DNA of 64,000 bases from Reyranella sp. (GTDB lineage: Bacteria; Pseudomonadota; Alphaproteobacteria; Reyranellales; Reyranellaceae), in NCBI RefSeq assembly GCF_004296935.1, contig NZ_SCVH01000075.1, positions 101,470 through 165,469 of the forward strand. The letters run 5' to 3'. Of this stretch, positions 26,971 through 35,636 are shown piece after piece. Position 1 is the stretch's first letter. Each line of letters begins with the position of its first letter. The position numbers and the translations under genes were made by a program. The notes beneath the pieces are model-generated. The model was not told the origin of the DNA, searched no databases, and saw nothing but the letters and a program-made list of their open reading frames with translations.

Positions 26971-28575
26971 ATGGTTGTTCGACTGGGACTATGGGCGGCC
27001 GGACTCGGTCTGGTGGCGGCGATCGCTGCGGGCCCCGCCAATGCGCAAACGCCCAAAAAGGGCGGCACGCTTGTTTTCATGATTCCGGCGGACTCGCCGC
27101 CGAGCTTCGACGGCCATCGCGAGACCACGTTCGCCACGGTCCACGCGACGGCGCCATTCTACAGCGTGCTGATCCGCGTCCCGCCGGACAACCCGGCCTC
27201 GACGACCGAATTCGTCTGCGACCTCTGCACCGAGATGCCGAAGCCGACCGACGACGGCAAGACCTACACTTTCAAGATCCGTCCGGACGTGAAGTGGCAC
27301 GATGGCAGCAAGCTCACGGCCAGGGACGTGGCAGCGAGCTGGAACCGCATCGTCTTTCCGCCGTCGGGTGTGACCAGCGCCCGCGTCACCTACTACGCCA
27401 TGGTCGACAAGATCGAGGCGCCCGACGACAACACGGTCGTGTTCCGCCTCAAGCGCGCGACGACGGCGTTCCTGCCCGCGCTCGCCGATCCCTTCACCTA
27501 CATCTACAAGAAGGAGATCCTCGACAAGGATCAGAAGTGGTACGAGAAGAACATCATGGGTTCCGGCCCGTTCAAGTTCGGCTCATACGAGATCGGCCAG
27601 TCGATCAAGGGCGTGCGCAACCCGGACTACTATCACAAGGGTCAGCCCTATCTTGACGCCATCGAAGGCATCTTCGCCGACAAGCAGTCGGTCCGCGTCG
27701 AGGCGATCCGCGGCGATCGCGCGGCCATGGAGTTCCGCGGCATGCCGCCGTCGGCCCGCGATCAGCTCGTCAAGGAGGCCGGCAAGGATGTCGTGGTCCA
27801 GGATAGCGACTGGAACTGCGGCAACATCGTCACCTACAACCACAAGAAAAAGCCGTTCGACGACGTGCGGGTGCGCCGCGCGCTGTCGCTCGCGGTCGAC
27901 CACTGGGGCGGCGCTCCGGCGCTCAGCAAGATCGCCATCGTGCGCACGCCCGGCGGCATCGTCTTCCCGGGCTCGCCGCTCGCCGCGACCAAGGCAGAAC
28001 TGCAACAGATCGCCGGCTTTGGGCCCGACATCGAGAAGTCGCGCGCCGAGGCCAAGCGGCTTCTCAAGGAGGCAGGGCAGGAGAACCTCAAGTTCGAACT
28101 GACCAACCGCAACGTCGACCAGCCCTACAAGTTCGTCGGCACCTGGCTGATCGGCGAGTGGAAGAAGATCGGCGTCAACGTGGAGCAGAAGGTCGTACCG
28201 ACCGGCCCGTGGTTCGCCGCCATGCGCGGCGGCACGTTCGATGTCGTGGTCGACGCCAACTGCCAGAGCGTGGTCAACCCGGTACTCGACACCGCGAAGT
28301 ACCTGCCGAAGAAGGTCTATCCGGAGAGCTACGGCGACTATGACGATCCGAAGTCGATCGAGCTCTACAACGCGATGACCCAGGAGACCGACCCGGCGAA
28401 GCAGCGCGCCGCCATGCGGGCGTACGAGAAGCACACGCTCGACACCGAGGCGCACGGCATCGTCACGCCCTACTGGTATCGCATCCTCGTGATCCGCTCG
28501 TACGTCAAGGGCTGGAAGATCAGCCCGAGTCACTACCTCAACCAGGATCTCGCCAACGTCTGGTTGGACAAGTAG
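26971..28575 (+). CDS. Periplasmic solute-binding protein, family 5 (importer component)
   Basis: A 534-residue exported protein with signal MVVRLGLWAAGLGLVAAIAA cleaved after ANAQ. The mature part has the family-5 (peptide/nickel/glycoside) pattern: KKGGTLVFMIP, the KTYTFKIRPDVKWHDGSKLTARDV hallmark, GSGPFKF, and VRRALSLAVDH. It delivers ligand to the permease pair downstream. The mature chain has a CDLC pair near residues 78-81 and a further WNCGN; a disulfide is possible. The ligand is not deducible. AGGAGGAAG upstream gives a strong ribosome site. Confidence 0.92.
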   Translation: MVVRLGLWAAGLGLVAAIAAGPANAQTPKKGGTLVFMIPADSPPSFDGHRETTFATVHATAPFYSVLIRVPPDNPASTTEFVCDLCTEMPKPTDDGKTYTFKIRPDVKWHDGSKLTARDVAASWNRIVFPPSGVTSARVTYYAMVDKIEAPDDNTVVFRLKRATTAFLPALADPFTYIYKKEILDKDQKWYEKNIMGSGPFKFGSYEIGQSIKGVRNPDYYHKGQPYLDAIEGIFADKQSVRVEAIRGDRAAMEFRGMPPSARDQLVKEAGKDVVVQDSDWNCGNIVTYNHKKKPFDDVRVRRALSLAVDHWGGAPALSKIAIVRTPGGIVFPGSPLAATKAELQQIAGFGPDIEKSRAEAKRLLKEAGQENLKFELTNRNVDQPYKFVGTWLIGEWKKIGVNVEQKVVPTGPWFAAMRGGTFDVVVDANCQSVVNPVLDTAKYLPKKVYPESYGDYDDPKSIELYNAMTQETDPAKQRAAMRAYEKHTLDTEAHGIVTPYWYRILVIRSYVKGWKISPSHYLNQDLANVWLDK

Positions 28576-28608
28576 TGGGCGCGTGACACGGGACGGGGAG
28601 CAGACCCG

Positions 28609-29580
28609 ATGTATCGCTATATCGTGACGCGGCTCCTGCTGGCGGTGCCTACGCTGGTCGGAGCCGCGGCGCTGGTTTTCGTGCTGATGCGCCTGATCCC
28701 GGGTGACGTTTGCGTCATCCGCATGGGATCGGGCGGATCGCACGTGAGCCAGGCTGCCGTCGATGCCTGTCGCCAGCAGCTCGGGCTGAATGACCACCTC
28801 TTCGTGCAGTTCCTGAGTTTCCTTGGAAATTACTTCACCTTCGATTTCGGAATTTCGATGTGGTCGGGACGTCCGGTGATCCAGGAGATCGCGACCCGGC
28901 TGCCGGTGTCGCTGCAGATCGCGGTAATGGCGACACTGATCGCCGTCCTGATCGCCATTCCGCTCGGCACCATCTCGGCGCTGAGGGAGAACACCTGGCT
29001 CGACCATGTCGTGCGCGTGGTGGCGGTCGCCGGGATTGCCACACCGTCGTTCTGGCTCGGCATCATGTCGATCGTGCTGGTGCTCGACATAACCTATCTG
29101 GCGACCGGCAAGGCGTGGATGCCGCCGATCGACTACGTATCGTTCTGGCAGGATCCGATCCGCAACCTCTCGATCGTGGCGTTGCCGGCGCTGACGGTGG
29201 GCTACCGATATTCGGCTGTGACCATGCGCATGACCCGTTCGGCCATGCTCGAGGTGATGCGTGAGGACTATATCCGCACCGCGCGGTCGAAGGGACTGGT
29301 CGAACAGATCATCGTCAACCGGCATGCGCTCAAGAACGCGCTCCTGCCGGTGGTGACCTTGATCGGCATCGAGTTCGCCTTCCTGATCGGCGGCCTCGTC
29401 GTGACCGAGCAGGTGTTCAACCTGAACGGCATCGGCCGCTTGTTCGTCCAGGCGGTACAGAACCAGGACAACGTGCTGACGCAGGCACTGACCATGCTGG
29501 TCGTCCTCATCTTCGTCGTCTCCAATCTGGTGGTCGACGTCCTCTACGCCTGGCTCGATCCCCGCATAAGGTACTCCTGA
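28609..29580 (+). CDS. Importer permease 1 (DppB/OppB-like)
   Basis: A 323-residue inner-membrane protein beginning MYRYIVTRLLLAVPTLVGAA, the DppB-type start, followed by RLIPGDVC. The cytoplasmic EAA-like coupling loop is visible as YIRTARSKGLVEQIIVNRHALKNALLPVVT. It forms the translocation pore with the next gene product, which starts one base before its last base (TGATG). Confidence 0.93.
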   Translation: MYRYIVTRLLLAVPTLVGAAALVFVLMRLIPGDVCVIRMGSGGSHVSQAAVDACRQQLGLNDHLFVQFLSFLGNYFTFDFGISMWSGRPVIQEIATRLPVSLQIAVMATLIAVLIAIPLGTISALRENTWLDHVVRVVAVAGIATPSFWLGIMSIVLVLDITYLATGKAWMPPIDYVSFWQDPIRNLSIVALPALTVGYRYSAVTMRMTRSAMLEVMREDYIRTARSKGLVEQIIVNRHALKNALLPVVTLIGIEFAFLIGGLVVTEQVFNLNGIGRLFVQAVQNQDNVLTQALTMLVVLIFVVSNLVVDVLYAWLDPRIRYS

Positions 29581-30488
29581 TGAGCGTCATCACGCGTAAC
29601 GGGCCCGCCGGCGCCCTCACCGACGACACGCTGCCGCGCAAGAAAACGGCGCTCGACGCGGTGCTGAATTTCTTTCGCCGTCAGCCGCTCGGCACGGCGG
29701 GCCTCGCCATCATGCTCGTGATGTTCCTGGCCGCAGCCTTTGCCAACGTGTTGACGCCGTTCGATCCCGAGGAGAACGACTTCCAGGCCATGATGCAGGC
29801 GCCGAGCTGGACGCACCTGCTCGGCACCGACCAGATGGGACGCGACATCTTCTCCCGCCTCGTCTACGGCGCGCGAACGGCGCTGTTGGTCGGCTTCAGC
29901 GCGGCCTTTGCCGGCGGCTTGATCGGCCTGGTACTGGGCGTGGCCAGCGCCTATTTCGGCGGCTGGTTCGACCTCGTCTTTCAGCGCATCCTCGACGTGC
30001 TGATGGCTTTTCCGCTGATCATCCTGGCACTGGCGGTGGTCTCGGTGTTCGGCACCGGCGTCTTCAATGTCATCCTCGCCATCACAATTCCGCTTATCCC
30101 GCGGTGCGGGCGCGTGGTCAGGGCGAGCGCGCTGGCGGTTCGCGAGATCCCCTATGTCGATGCGGCGCGCGCGCTTGGCTTCGGCCACACCCGCATCGTG
30201 CTGCGTCACATGGTGCCGAACGTCGTGGGGCCGTTCCTGATCCTGCTGTCGGCCTTCGTCGGCCAGGCGATCCTGGCCGAGGCTTCGCTCTCCTACCTCG
30301 GCCTCGGCGTGCAGGAGCCGGTGCCGGCCTGGGGCCTGATGCTGCAGGGCGGGGCGGAGGAGTACGCCACGACGGCGCCGTGGATCGCCATCTTCCCCGG
30401 CCTCGCCATCGTCATGGCAGTCTTGGGTATCAGCCTGTTCGGCGACGCGCTCCGCGACGCGATCGACCCCAAACTCAGGGATCGCTGA
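29580..30488 (+). CDS. Importer permease 2 (DppC/OppC-like)
   Basis: A 302-residue inner-membrane protein with the DppC architecture. An N-terminal helix precedes the LGTDQMGRDIFSRLVYGARTALLVG signature, and the coupling loop is YVDAARALGFGHTRIVLRHMVPNVVGPF. It shares one base with the stop of the first permease. Last gene of the importer operon; the epoxide hydrolase gene converges on it eight bases later. Confidence 0.93.
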   Translation: MSVITRNGPAGALTDDTLPRKKTALDAVLNFFRRQPLGTAGLAIMLVMFLAAAFANVLTPFDPEENDFQAMMQAPSWTHLLGTDQMGRDIFSRLVYGARTALLVGFSAAFAGGLIGLVLGVASAYFGGWFDLVFQRILDVLMAFPLIILALAVVSVFGTGVFNVILAITIPLIPRCGRVVRASALAVREIPYVDAARALGFGHTRIVLRHMVPNVVGPFLILLSAFVGQAILAEASLSYLGLGVQEPVPAWGLMLQGGAEEYATTAPWIAIFPGLAIVMAVLGISLFGDALRDAIDPKLRDR

Positions 30489-30496
30489 TCCGCCGC

Positions 30497-31747
30497 TCAG
30501 TCGTTCGCTGCTCCGAACCTGAGCGGACGGAAGAAGGCGCGGATGTCCTCGACCAGCAGGTCGGGCTCCTCGAGCGCTGCGAAGTGTCCGCCGCTCGGCA
30601 TCTGCGTGTGGCGGCGAAGATTGTAGGCGCGTTCGATCCATTCCCTGGGTGGTGGCGGGGCGAGATCGGCGGGGAAGGCGGCGAACGCCGTCGGCGTTTC
30701 GACACGCTGGCCTTCAGGCAAGGCACGCGGCACCTGCTCGGTGACGCCGCGATAGAGCCAGGTCGCGGTGCCGGCCGTGCCGGTCAACCAGTAGACCATG
30801 ATGTTGTCCAGCAGCAGGTCCATCGAGAAGCGGTTGTGCGGGTCGCCACCGCAATCGCTCCAGCCCTGGAACTTCTCGACGATCCACGCCGCGAGACCGA
30901 CCGGCGAGTCGGCGAGCGCCACGCCCAGTGTCTGCGGCCGCGTCGCCTGGATGCGCTGGTAGGCCGTCTTCTCGTCGAGTTCAGCTTGCATTCTGGCGAG
31001 CCAGGCCTTCTCGTCGGCACTGAATGCGGTCGTCTTGAGATCGATGCCGGGCCGGAGCCCCACCATGTTGAGGTGCAGGCCGAGCGTGCCGGAGCGCCAG
31101 TCGTCCTTCTCCTCCTTGAGCGGATGGTCGAAGGCCAGCCATGACGAGACGACGGCGCCCCAGTCGCCGCCCTGGGCGCCGAAAGGACGGCGGTAGTTGA
31201 GCGTCTCATGGACGAGATTGTGCCAGAGGCCGGCGATGGCGCGCGGTCCGATCGGGCCCAGCGTGCCGTCAGGGCGAACCGGCGGCGCCGAGAAGCCGTA
31301 GCCGGGCAGCGACGGCGCGATGACGTCGAAGGCATCGAGCGGATCGCCGCCGTGATTCTCGGGATGGGCCAACACGTCGATGATGTGCAGGAACTCCACG
31401 ATCGATCCTGGCCAGCCGTGGGTGATCACGAGCGGCAACGGCCGCGGCGCGTCCTCGACCTCGGTGCCGGGCTCGCGGATGAAGTGGAGCCTCTGCGGGC
31501 CGATATCGACCAGGTAGTTGGGCCAGCGGTTGATCGCCTCCTGGCAGCGCTGCCAGTCGTAGCCGTGGCGCCAGTAGGCGACCAGCTCGGCCAGGAAGTC
31601 AGGATCGGTGCCGGAGGCCCAGCTGCCGTTGTCGGCGATGGCGGGCGCCGGCCGCCAGCGGCGCAGGCGCTCGTCGAGATCGATCAGCGCCCGTTCGGGA
31701 ATATCGACCTTGAAGGGCTCGGGAGTGTCGTAACGCGGTTCGGCCAT
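30497..31747 (-). CDS. Epoxide hydrolase (alpha/beta fold)
   Basis: A 416-residue enzyme of the microsomal-type epoxide hydrolase group. The N-terminal EHN region (FKVDIPERALIDLDERLRRWRP) is followed by the oxyanion motif HGWPGS and the nucleophile Asp195 in GGDWGA. A catalytic His388 lies in SGGHFAALEEPD. It would convert an epoxide to a vicinal diol with water. Start at 31747 is taken because upstream in-frame sequence overlaps the phosphatase gene. It follows the phosphatase by 22 bases on the same strand, which suggests co-transcription without an evident metabolic link. Confidence 0.9.
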   Translation of the reverse strand: MAEPRYDTPEPFKVDIPERALIDLDERLRRWRPAPAIADNGSWASGTDPDFLAELVAYWRHGYDWQRCQEAINRWPNYLVDIGPQRLHFIREPGTEVEDAPRPLPLVITHGWPGSIVEFLHIIDVLAHPENHGGDPLDAFDVIAPSLPGYGFSAPPVRPDGTLGPIGPRAIAGLWHNLVHETLNYRRPFGAQGGDWGAVVSSWLAFDHPLKEEKDDWRSGTLGLHLNMVGLRPGIDLKTTAFSADEKAWLARMQAELDEKTAYQRIQATRPQTLGVALADSPVGLAAWIVEKFQGWSDCGGDPHNRFSMDLLLDNIMVYWLTGTAGTATWLYRGVTEQVPRALPEGQRVETPTAFAAFPADLAPPPPREWIERAYNLRRHTQMPSGGHFAALEEPDLLVEDIRAFFRPLRFGAAND

Positions 31748-31769
31748 GGCCGAAGGCGTAGCGCGGAAG

Positions 31770-32525
31770 TCACCCTTGCAGCAAATCGGCGCGGATGCGC
31801 TCGCGCGCCGGCACGTCGAGCCCCAGGGCGCGTTCGGCGAATTGTTCCGGCCCGCCGAAATCGGCGCGCACCACCTCGAAGGCCGCCTCGAGATAGGGTG
31901 TGCGGGCCTCGACGATGGCGGCGCGGGTGTCGATGTCGAGCTCGGGATAGCGCCCGATATGGCCGGTCCACAGCTCATTGGTGCGGAGATAGTCCTCCAT
32001 CACGGCGTCCCACGGCACGCCCAGCAGGGTGAGCAGCAGCGCCGAGGCGAAGCCCGTGCGGTCCTTGCCGGCGGTGCAGTGAAACACCAGCGGCCGATGC
32101 GTGCCGTCGCTCAAGGTCGTGAACAGCGTGCGGAAGCCCGGCGTGCAGCGGCGCGGATAGTCCCGGTAGTGATCGGTGAGAAAGCCCATCATCACGTGGG
32201 GCGTGGCGCTGCCGTCGGCGACGGCGCCCCTGATCCTCTCGCCGACTCCGGGCTCGATATGGGCGCCGACGACGCGGCAGGAAAGGCCGGCGATGGCATG
32301 CGGCGTCTCGGCCGCCTCGTTGACGCCGCGCAGATCGACGATGGTCCGGACGCCCAGCCGGCCGAGGGCGGTGCGGTCGTCGTCCGTCAGGTTGCCGAGA
32401 TGGGCGGAGCGAAAGACCGCACCGTGGCGCACGACGCGGCCGTCGCCGGTGCGGTAGCCGCCGAGATCGCGGAAATTGGAACCGCCCTGGAGCGGCACGA
32501 CATGGGGGATGGCTTGGGACTGCAT
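31770..32525 (-). CDS. Tyrosine-protein phosphatase (PTP, MptpB/SIW14-like)
   Basis: A 251-residue cytosolic protein with the P-loop HCTAGKDRTG (Cys-x5-Arg) and the family start GGSNFRDLGGYRTGDGRVVRHG. TIVDLRGVNE and a lid helix region follow. This is the bacterial tyrosine/serine phosphatase family related to M. tuberculosis PtpB. Substrates are unknown. It is the first gene of a two-gene unit with the epoxide hydrolase. An inverted repeat CACG TACAGC CGTG lies shortly upstream. Confidence 0.88.
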   Translation of the reverse strand: MQSQAIPHVVPLQGGSNFRDLGGYRTGDGRVVRHGAVFRSAHLGNLTDDDRTALGRLGVRTIVDLRGVNEAAETPHAIAGLSCRVVGAHIEPGVGERIRGAVADGSATPHVMMGFLTDHYRDYPRRCTPGFRTLFTTLSDGTHRPLVFHCTAGKDRTGFASALLLTLLGVPWDAVMEDYLRTNELWTGHIGRYPELDIDTRAAIVEARTPYLEAAFEVVRADFGGPEQFAERALGLDVPARERIRADLLQG

Positions 32526-32574
32526 ATGGGCAGGTCTATCACGTACAGCCGTGCCGGATCATGTCAGATCGGCG

Positions 32575-34713
32575 TCAGAATTTTTGCGACAGGGTCACGA
32601 AGAAGGCCCGGCGCATTCCGTACTGCGGCGCGCCGACGCCGACGCCCTCGCCGGTGCGTATCTGGTAGATACTGTCAGCCAGGTTGATGGCGTCGAAACG
32701 GACCTGCGTGCCCTTGCTAACGCTGATCGGCACCTTCTGGGTGAGCGACATGTTGAGCGTGGCGTAGGCCGGCAGCGCAGTGTCGTTGGGTGTGACGATA
32801 CTGGTGCGAAGCCCCGCACCGAACAGCAGGTCGGCCGAAACGCGTGTCGCCCAGTCGCTTCCCTGGTTGAACACGTAGGCGGCGCCCGCCGAGCCGGTCC
32901 AGCTTTGGTCGTGGTCGGTGAAAATCCAGTTGTTCGCGATATAATCGAGGTCGGCTTGGTCGAAATTGAACTGTGCGGAGTTGATGTTTTTCGCCGAGGT
33001 GCGGATCCAGGCAAGGTTGGCGTAGAGCGACCAGGGACCCTTGTCGTAGTTGGTGAAAAGCTCCCAGCCGGCGACTTGCGCATTGGCGTAGTTGAAGGAG
33101 ACGAGGGTGATCGGCGCACCGAACTGGCCTTTGTCCAGGTAGTTTTGGGCGAACTTGTAGAAGCCGGCGAAGCCCAGCGTCAGCCCCTCGACGGGCTTCA
33201 ACGTCAGGCCGACGTCGAAATTGTCGGAGCGCTCGGCCAACACCGGGGAATTCAGGGCCACTCCAGGCGCCGCCGTCGTCCCTGCAAGCACTGCGACCGA
33301 GTTGGGGTTTACCTGGTTGAGCGGCGCCGGCACGAAGTAGCGGGCATATCCGGCGCGCAGGGTGATCTTCGGATCGGGCTCCCAGACGACGTTGACGCGG
33401 GGACTGAGCTGGTTCTCCGACGTGACGCCGGAGATGGCATCGAAGCGCGCGCCGAAATTCACCGTCACCGTGGGGACCACCTTCCACTCGTCCTGCAGGT
33501 AGAGGCTGTAGGTCCAGCCGACGAGGTCGGAGCCCTGGGTGAAGCCCGTGGTCTGGCCGGACGGGATGGGATCGCCATCGGGGTTGTCCGGATCGGCCAT
33601 CGTCGTCAGGACATTGCCGTTGGTCAGGCTGGTGACGCGCTCGCGCTGGATCAGGAAGCCGCCGCGCAGCGTATGGGTGCTCGCCACCTTCAGGCTTGCG
33701 TCGCCCTGCACGCCGGCAGCGAGGCTCGTCCGGTTGGCGTAGGGCTGGATGCCGTTATAGAGCAGGTCGCCGATGACATCGGGCTGGTAGGAGAGGTTGG
33801 AGTAGCGTGTGAATCCGGAGAGCTGCATGTTGAAGTTCTGGGTGCTCTTCTGCAGCGAGGCGATGCCGAAGTAGGTGTCCTCCCACTGCCGCTGGTCGAG
33901 GATCGAGCTGTTCCAGTTGGAAATGTTGTTCACCGTGAAGGCCGGTGTCTGGCCAGGCACGTTGGGAATCTGGTAGCGCGCGCTGGCGCCTCCGGCGATG
34001 AAGCTCAATCGCGTATTCTCGTCGACGATGCCGGTGACTTTGGCCAGCGCATACCACTGGGCGGTGTCGTCGTGGAGCGGTGTGTAGGCCGGCGTCGGGT
34101 TCTCGACGCCGATGCCGTTGCTGACGTACTGGCCGACCGCGAAGTAGTCGATCGCGCCGGAGCGGCCGCCGTATTGCAGCGCCGGCTGGATCCAGTTGTA
34201 GGAGCCGCCCATGACCGAGGCCTCGCCGCCGGGGTTGGTCGAGCCCGACTTCACGCCGATGTCGACCACGCCCGCGGTGCGCAGTCCGTACTGCGCCGGC
34301 AGTGCGCCGGTGAGCAGCGAGATCTCGTTGGCAAAGCGCGGCGACAGGATGTTGCTGAACAGCGACAGGCCTTCCGGGAGCTGTACGCCGTCCAGCCTGT
34401 ATTGCAGGCTGCCGTGGTCGCCGCGGACATGGATCTGGCCGAAGCCGTCCTGCACCACGCCGGGCGCGCGTAGCAGGACCTGGTTGAGCGGTGCGTTCTC
34501 GCCCTGGGGCGTGTTCTGGATGGCGGTCTTGCCGAAATCGTAGCGCGTGGCGCCCAGGCTGGGCAGGATCGAACTGCGCTCGCGATCGAGCCGCTTGGCG
34601 GTGACGTCGAGGTCGATCGTGGCCTCATCCGGCTGGGTTTGGGCTGCCACCGGCGCTGCTGCCGCAAGTGCCACCGCCACTCCCAGGGCCGACCCGCCGA
34701 TCCTCCGCCGCAT
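32575..34713 (-). CDS. TonB-dependent outer-membrane receptor (candidate Zur-regulated, zinc uptake)
   Basis: A 712-residue receptor. It has a Sec signal (MRRRIGGSALGVAVALAAAA, cleaved near VAAQ), then a plug domain with PLNQVLLRAPGVVQDGFGQIHVRG, GVQLPEGL and GVVDIGVKSG. A beta-barrel follows and ends in the outer-membrane sorting signal VTLSQKF. It has no His-rich loop of the kind known in Neisseria ZnuD. Assignment to zinc rests on the operator upstream (34760-34782), whose position overlaps the probable -10 element. The ribosome site AAGGAG lies before the ATG. It is divergent from tonB. Ligand assignment is inference. Confidence 0.9.
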   Translation of the reverse strand: MRRRIGGSALGVAVALAAAAPVAAQTQPDEATIDLDVTAKRLDRERSSILPSLGATRYDFGKTAIQNTPQGENAPLNQVLLRAPGVVQDGFGQIHVRGDHGSLQYRLDGVQLPEGLSLFSNILSPRFANEISLLTGALPAQYGLRTAGVVDIGVKSGSTNPGGEASVMGGSYNWIQPALQYGGRSGAIDYFAVGQYVSNGIGVENPTPAYTPLHDDTAQWYALAKVTGIVDENTRLSFIAGGASARYQIPNVPGQTPAFTVNNISNWNSSILDQRQWEDTYFGIASLQKSTQNFNMQLSGFTRYSNLSYQPDVIGDLLYNGIQPYANRTSLAAGVQGDASLKVASTHTLRGGFLIQRERVTSLTNGNVLTTMADPDNPDGDPIPSGQTTGFTQGSDLVGWTYSLYLQDEWKVVPTVTVNFGARFDAISGVTSENQLSPRVNVVWEPDPKITLRAGYARYFVPAPLNQVNPNSVAVLAGTTAAPGVALNSPVLAERSDNFDVGLTLKPVEGLTLGFAGFYKFAQNYLDKGQFGAPITLVSFNYANAQVAGWELFTNYDKGPWSLYANLAWIRTSAKNINSAQFNFDQADLDYIANNWIFTDHDQSWTGSAGAAYVFNQGSDWATRVSADLLFGAGLRTSIVTPNDTALPAYATLNMSLTQKVPISVSKGTQVRFDAINLADSIYQIRTGEGVGVGAPQYGMRRAFFVTLSQKF

Positions 34714-34759
34714 TGCTGTTCTCCTTGTCGCGCGTGATCCGATTTCGTATTGTCAGACA

Positions 34760-34782
34760 GTGACGTTACAATATAACATTAC
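34760..34782. promoter_or_regulatory. Candidate Zur operator between TonB receptor and tonB
   Basis: An AT-rich imperfect palindrome centred on GTTACAATATAAC sits in otherwise GC-rich DNA. Aligned by eye with the classical 23-base proteobacterial Zur consensus (ATGTTATA-N-TATAACAT core), it agrees at 17 of the 22 defined positions. On the minus strand it overlaps the -10 (TGTTAT, 34773-34778) of a promoter whose -35 is TTGGTC (34796-34801, spacer 17), which would drive the receptor. On the plus strand it starts at the predicted transcription start of tonB (TTGTCG 34725, TATTGT 34748, spacer 17). One Zn-Zur dimer could thus repress both genes. Confidence 0.6.
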
Positions 34783-35536
34783 AATTGGCCAATCTGACCA
34801 ACCGCTCGGGATCGCGCCGGCTTCCGGAAGAAGCCTCGGCGCCGCGATTGCGGTGTCGTTCAGTCTGCACGGCGTTGCGGTGGCGGCGGCCTTGATGGCG
34901 TTTGGCTCGCAGCGACTGGCGCTCGACGACTCCGCCGCCATCACGGTCTACATCGAGCCCCATGCCGCGCCGGTCGCCACGGCAAGCGAGAGTCGTCCAG
35001 CCGTTGCGCCTGCACCTGAGCCAGAGCCTGAAGCAACGGCGGCACTCGATCCGCCGAAGGAGCCGGCGCTGCCCGACTTTGCCCCGCCGCCGCCGGAAGA
35101 ATTGGCGCCGCCCGACTTCTCCTTGCCGCCGCCGCCGCCAAAGCCGGCACAGCCGGCGCCGCGTCCGGCACAGCCCAGGCCGGAGCCAAAGCGCGCGTCG
35201 CCGACCGTCCTGCAATCGGCGCCGGCGCAATCCGCGCCGGTGTCGGCGAATGCGCCGGCAACGGTCGTGCCGGGATGGAACGCACTCCTCGCGGCCTGGC
35301 TCGCCGCCAATCGACGCTATCCCGACGAGGCGCGCCGGCGGAGCGAGGAGGGCGAGGTCAGCGTCCGCTTCACCGTCACCTCCGATGGCCGGGTCTCGGA
35401 AGCGGCCGTGGTGAAGGGAAGCGGTTTCGCGGCGCTCGACGCCGCGGCGCTCCGTCTGCTGCAGGGCGCGACGTTGCCTGCACCCGGGATCGAGGCGACG
35501 CGTACGGTGCGCATCCGCTTCCGTCTCGGAGATTGA
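34760..35536 (+). CDS. TonB-family energy transducer
   Basis: A 258-residue TonB-like protein. A single N-terminal helix (LGAAIAVSFSLHGVAVAAAL) anchors it, followed by a long Pro/Ala/Glu-rich spacer (about residues 70-165) that spans the periplasm. A C-terminal TonB domain (NRRYPDEARRRSEEGEVSVRF, then VSEAAVVKGSGFAALDAAAL) completes it. It couples the proton-motive force, through ExbBD, to the receptor encoded divergently. The only usable start upstream of the helix is GTG 34760, at the edge of the Zur-like operator, implying a near-leaderless mRNA. No exbB or exbD is nearby. Confidence 0.85.
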   Translation: MTLQYNITIGQSDQPLGIAPASGRSLGAAIAVSFSLHGVAVAAALMAFGSQRLALDDSAAITVYIEPHAAPVATASESRPAVAPAPEPEPEATAALDPPKEPALPDFAPPPPEELAPPDFSLPPPPPKPAQPAPRPAQPRPEPKRASPTVLQSAPAQSAPVSANAPATVVPGWNALLAAWLAANRRYPDEARRRSEEGEVSVRFTVTSDGRVSEAAVVKGSGFAALDAAALRLLQGATLPAPGIEATRTVRIRFRLGD

Positions 35537-35636
35537 GGCGCCCACCCCCGACGTTCGCAACGATGGCTCGCCTCACGGGGTATGCTAAGGAAAATCCAGG
35601 GCGAGCCGGTGGGGACACGCCGGGCGGGGAATTGCG

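Noticed and set aside
26971-28575. Nickel-binding role for the family-5 binding protein
   Set aside because: No histidine pair or nickel-type motif is evident; only a general solute-binding call is supported.
32476-34473. A 665-codon frame opposite the TonB receptor
   Set aside because: Antisense shadow of the receptor; no ribosome site or recognisable domain.
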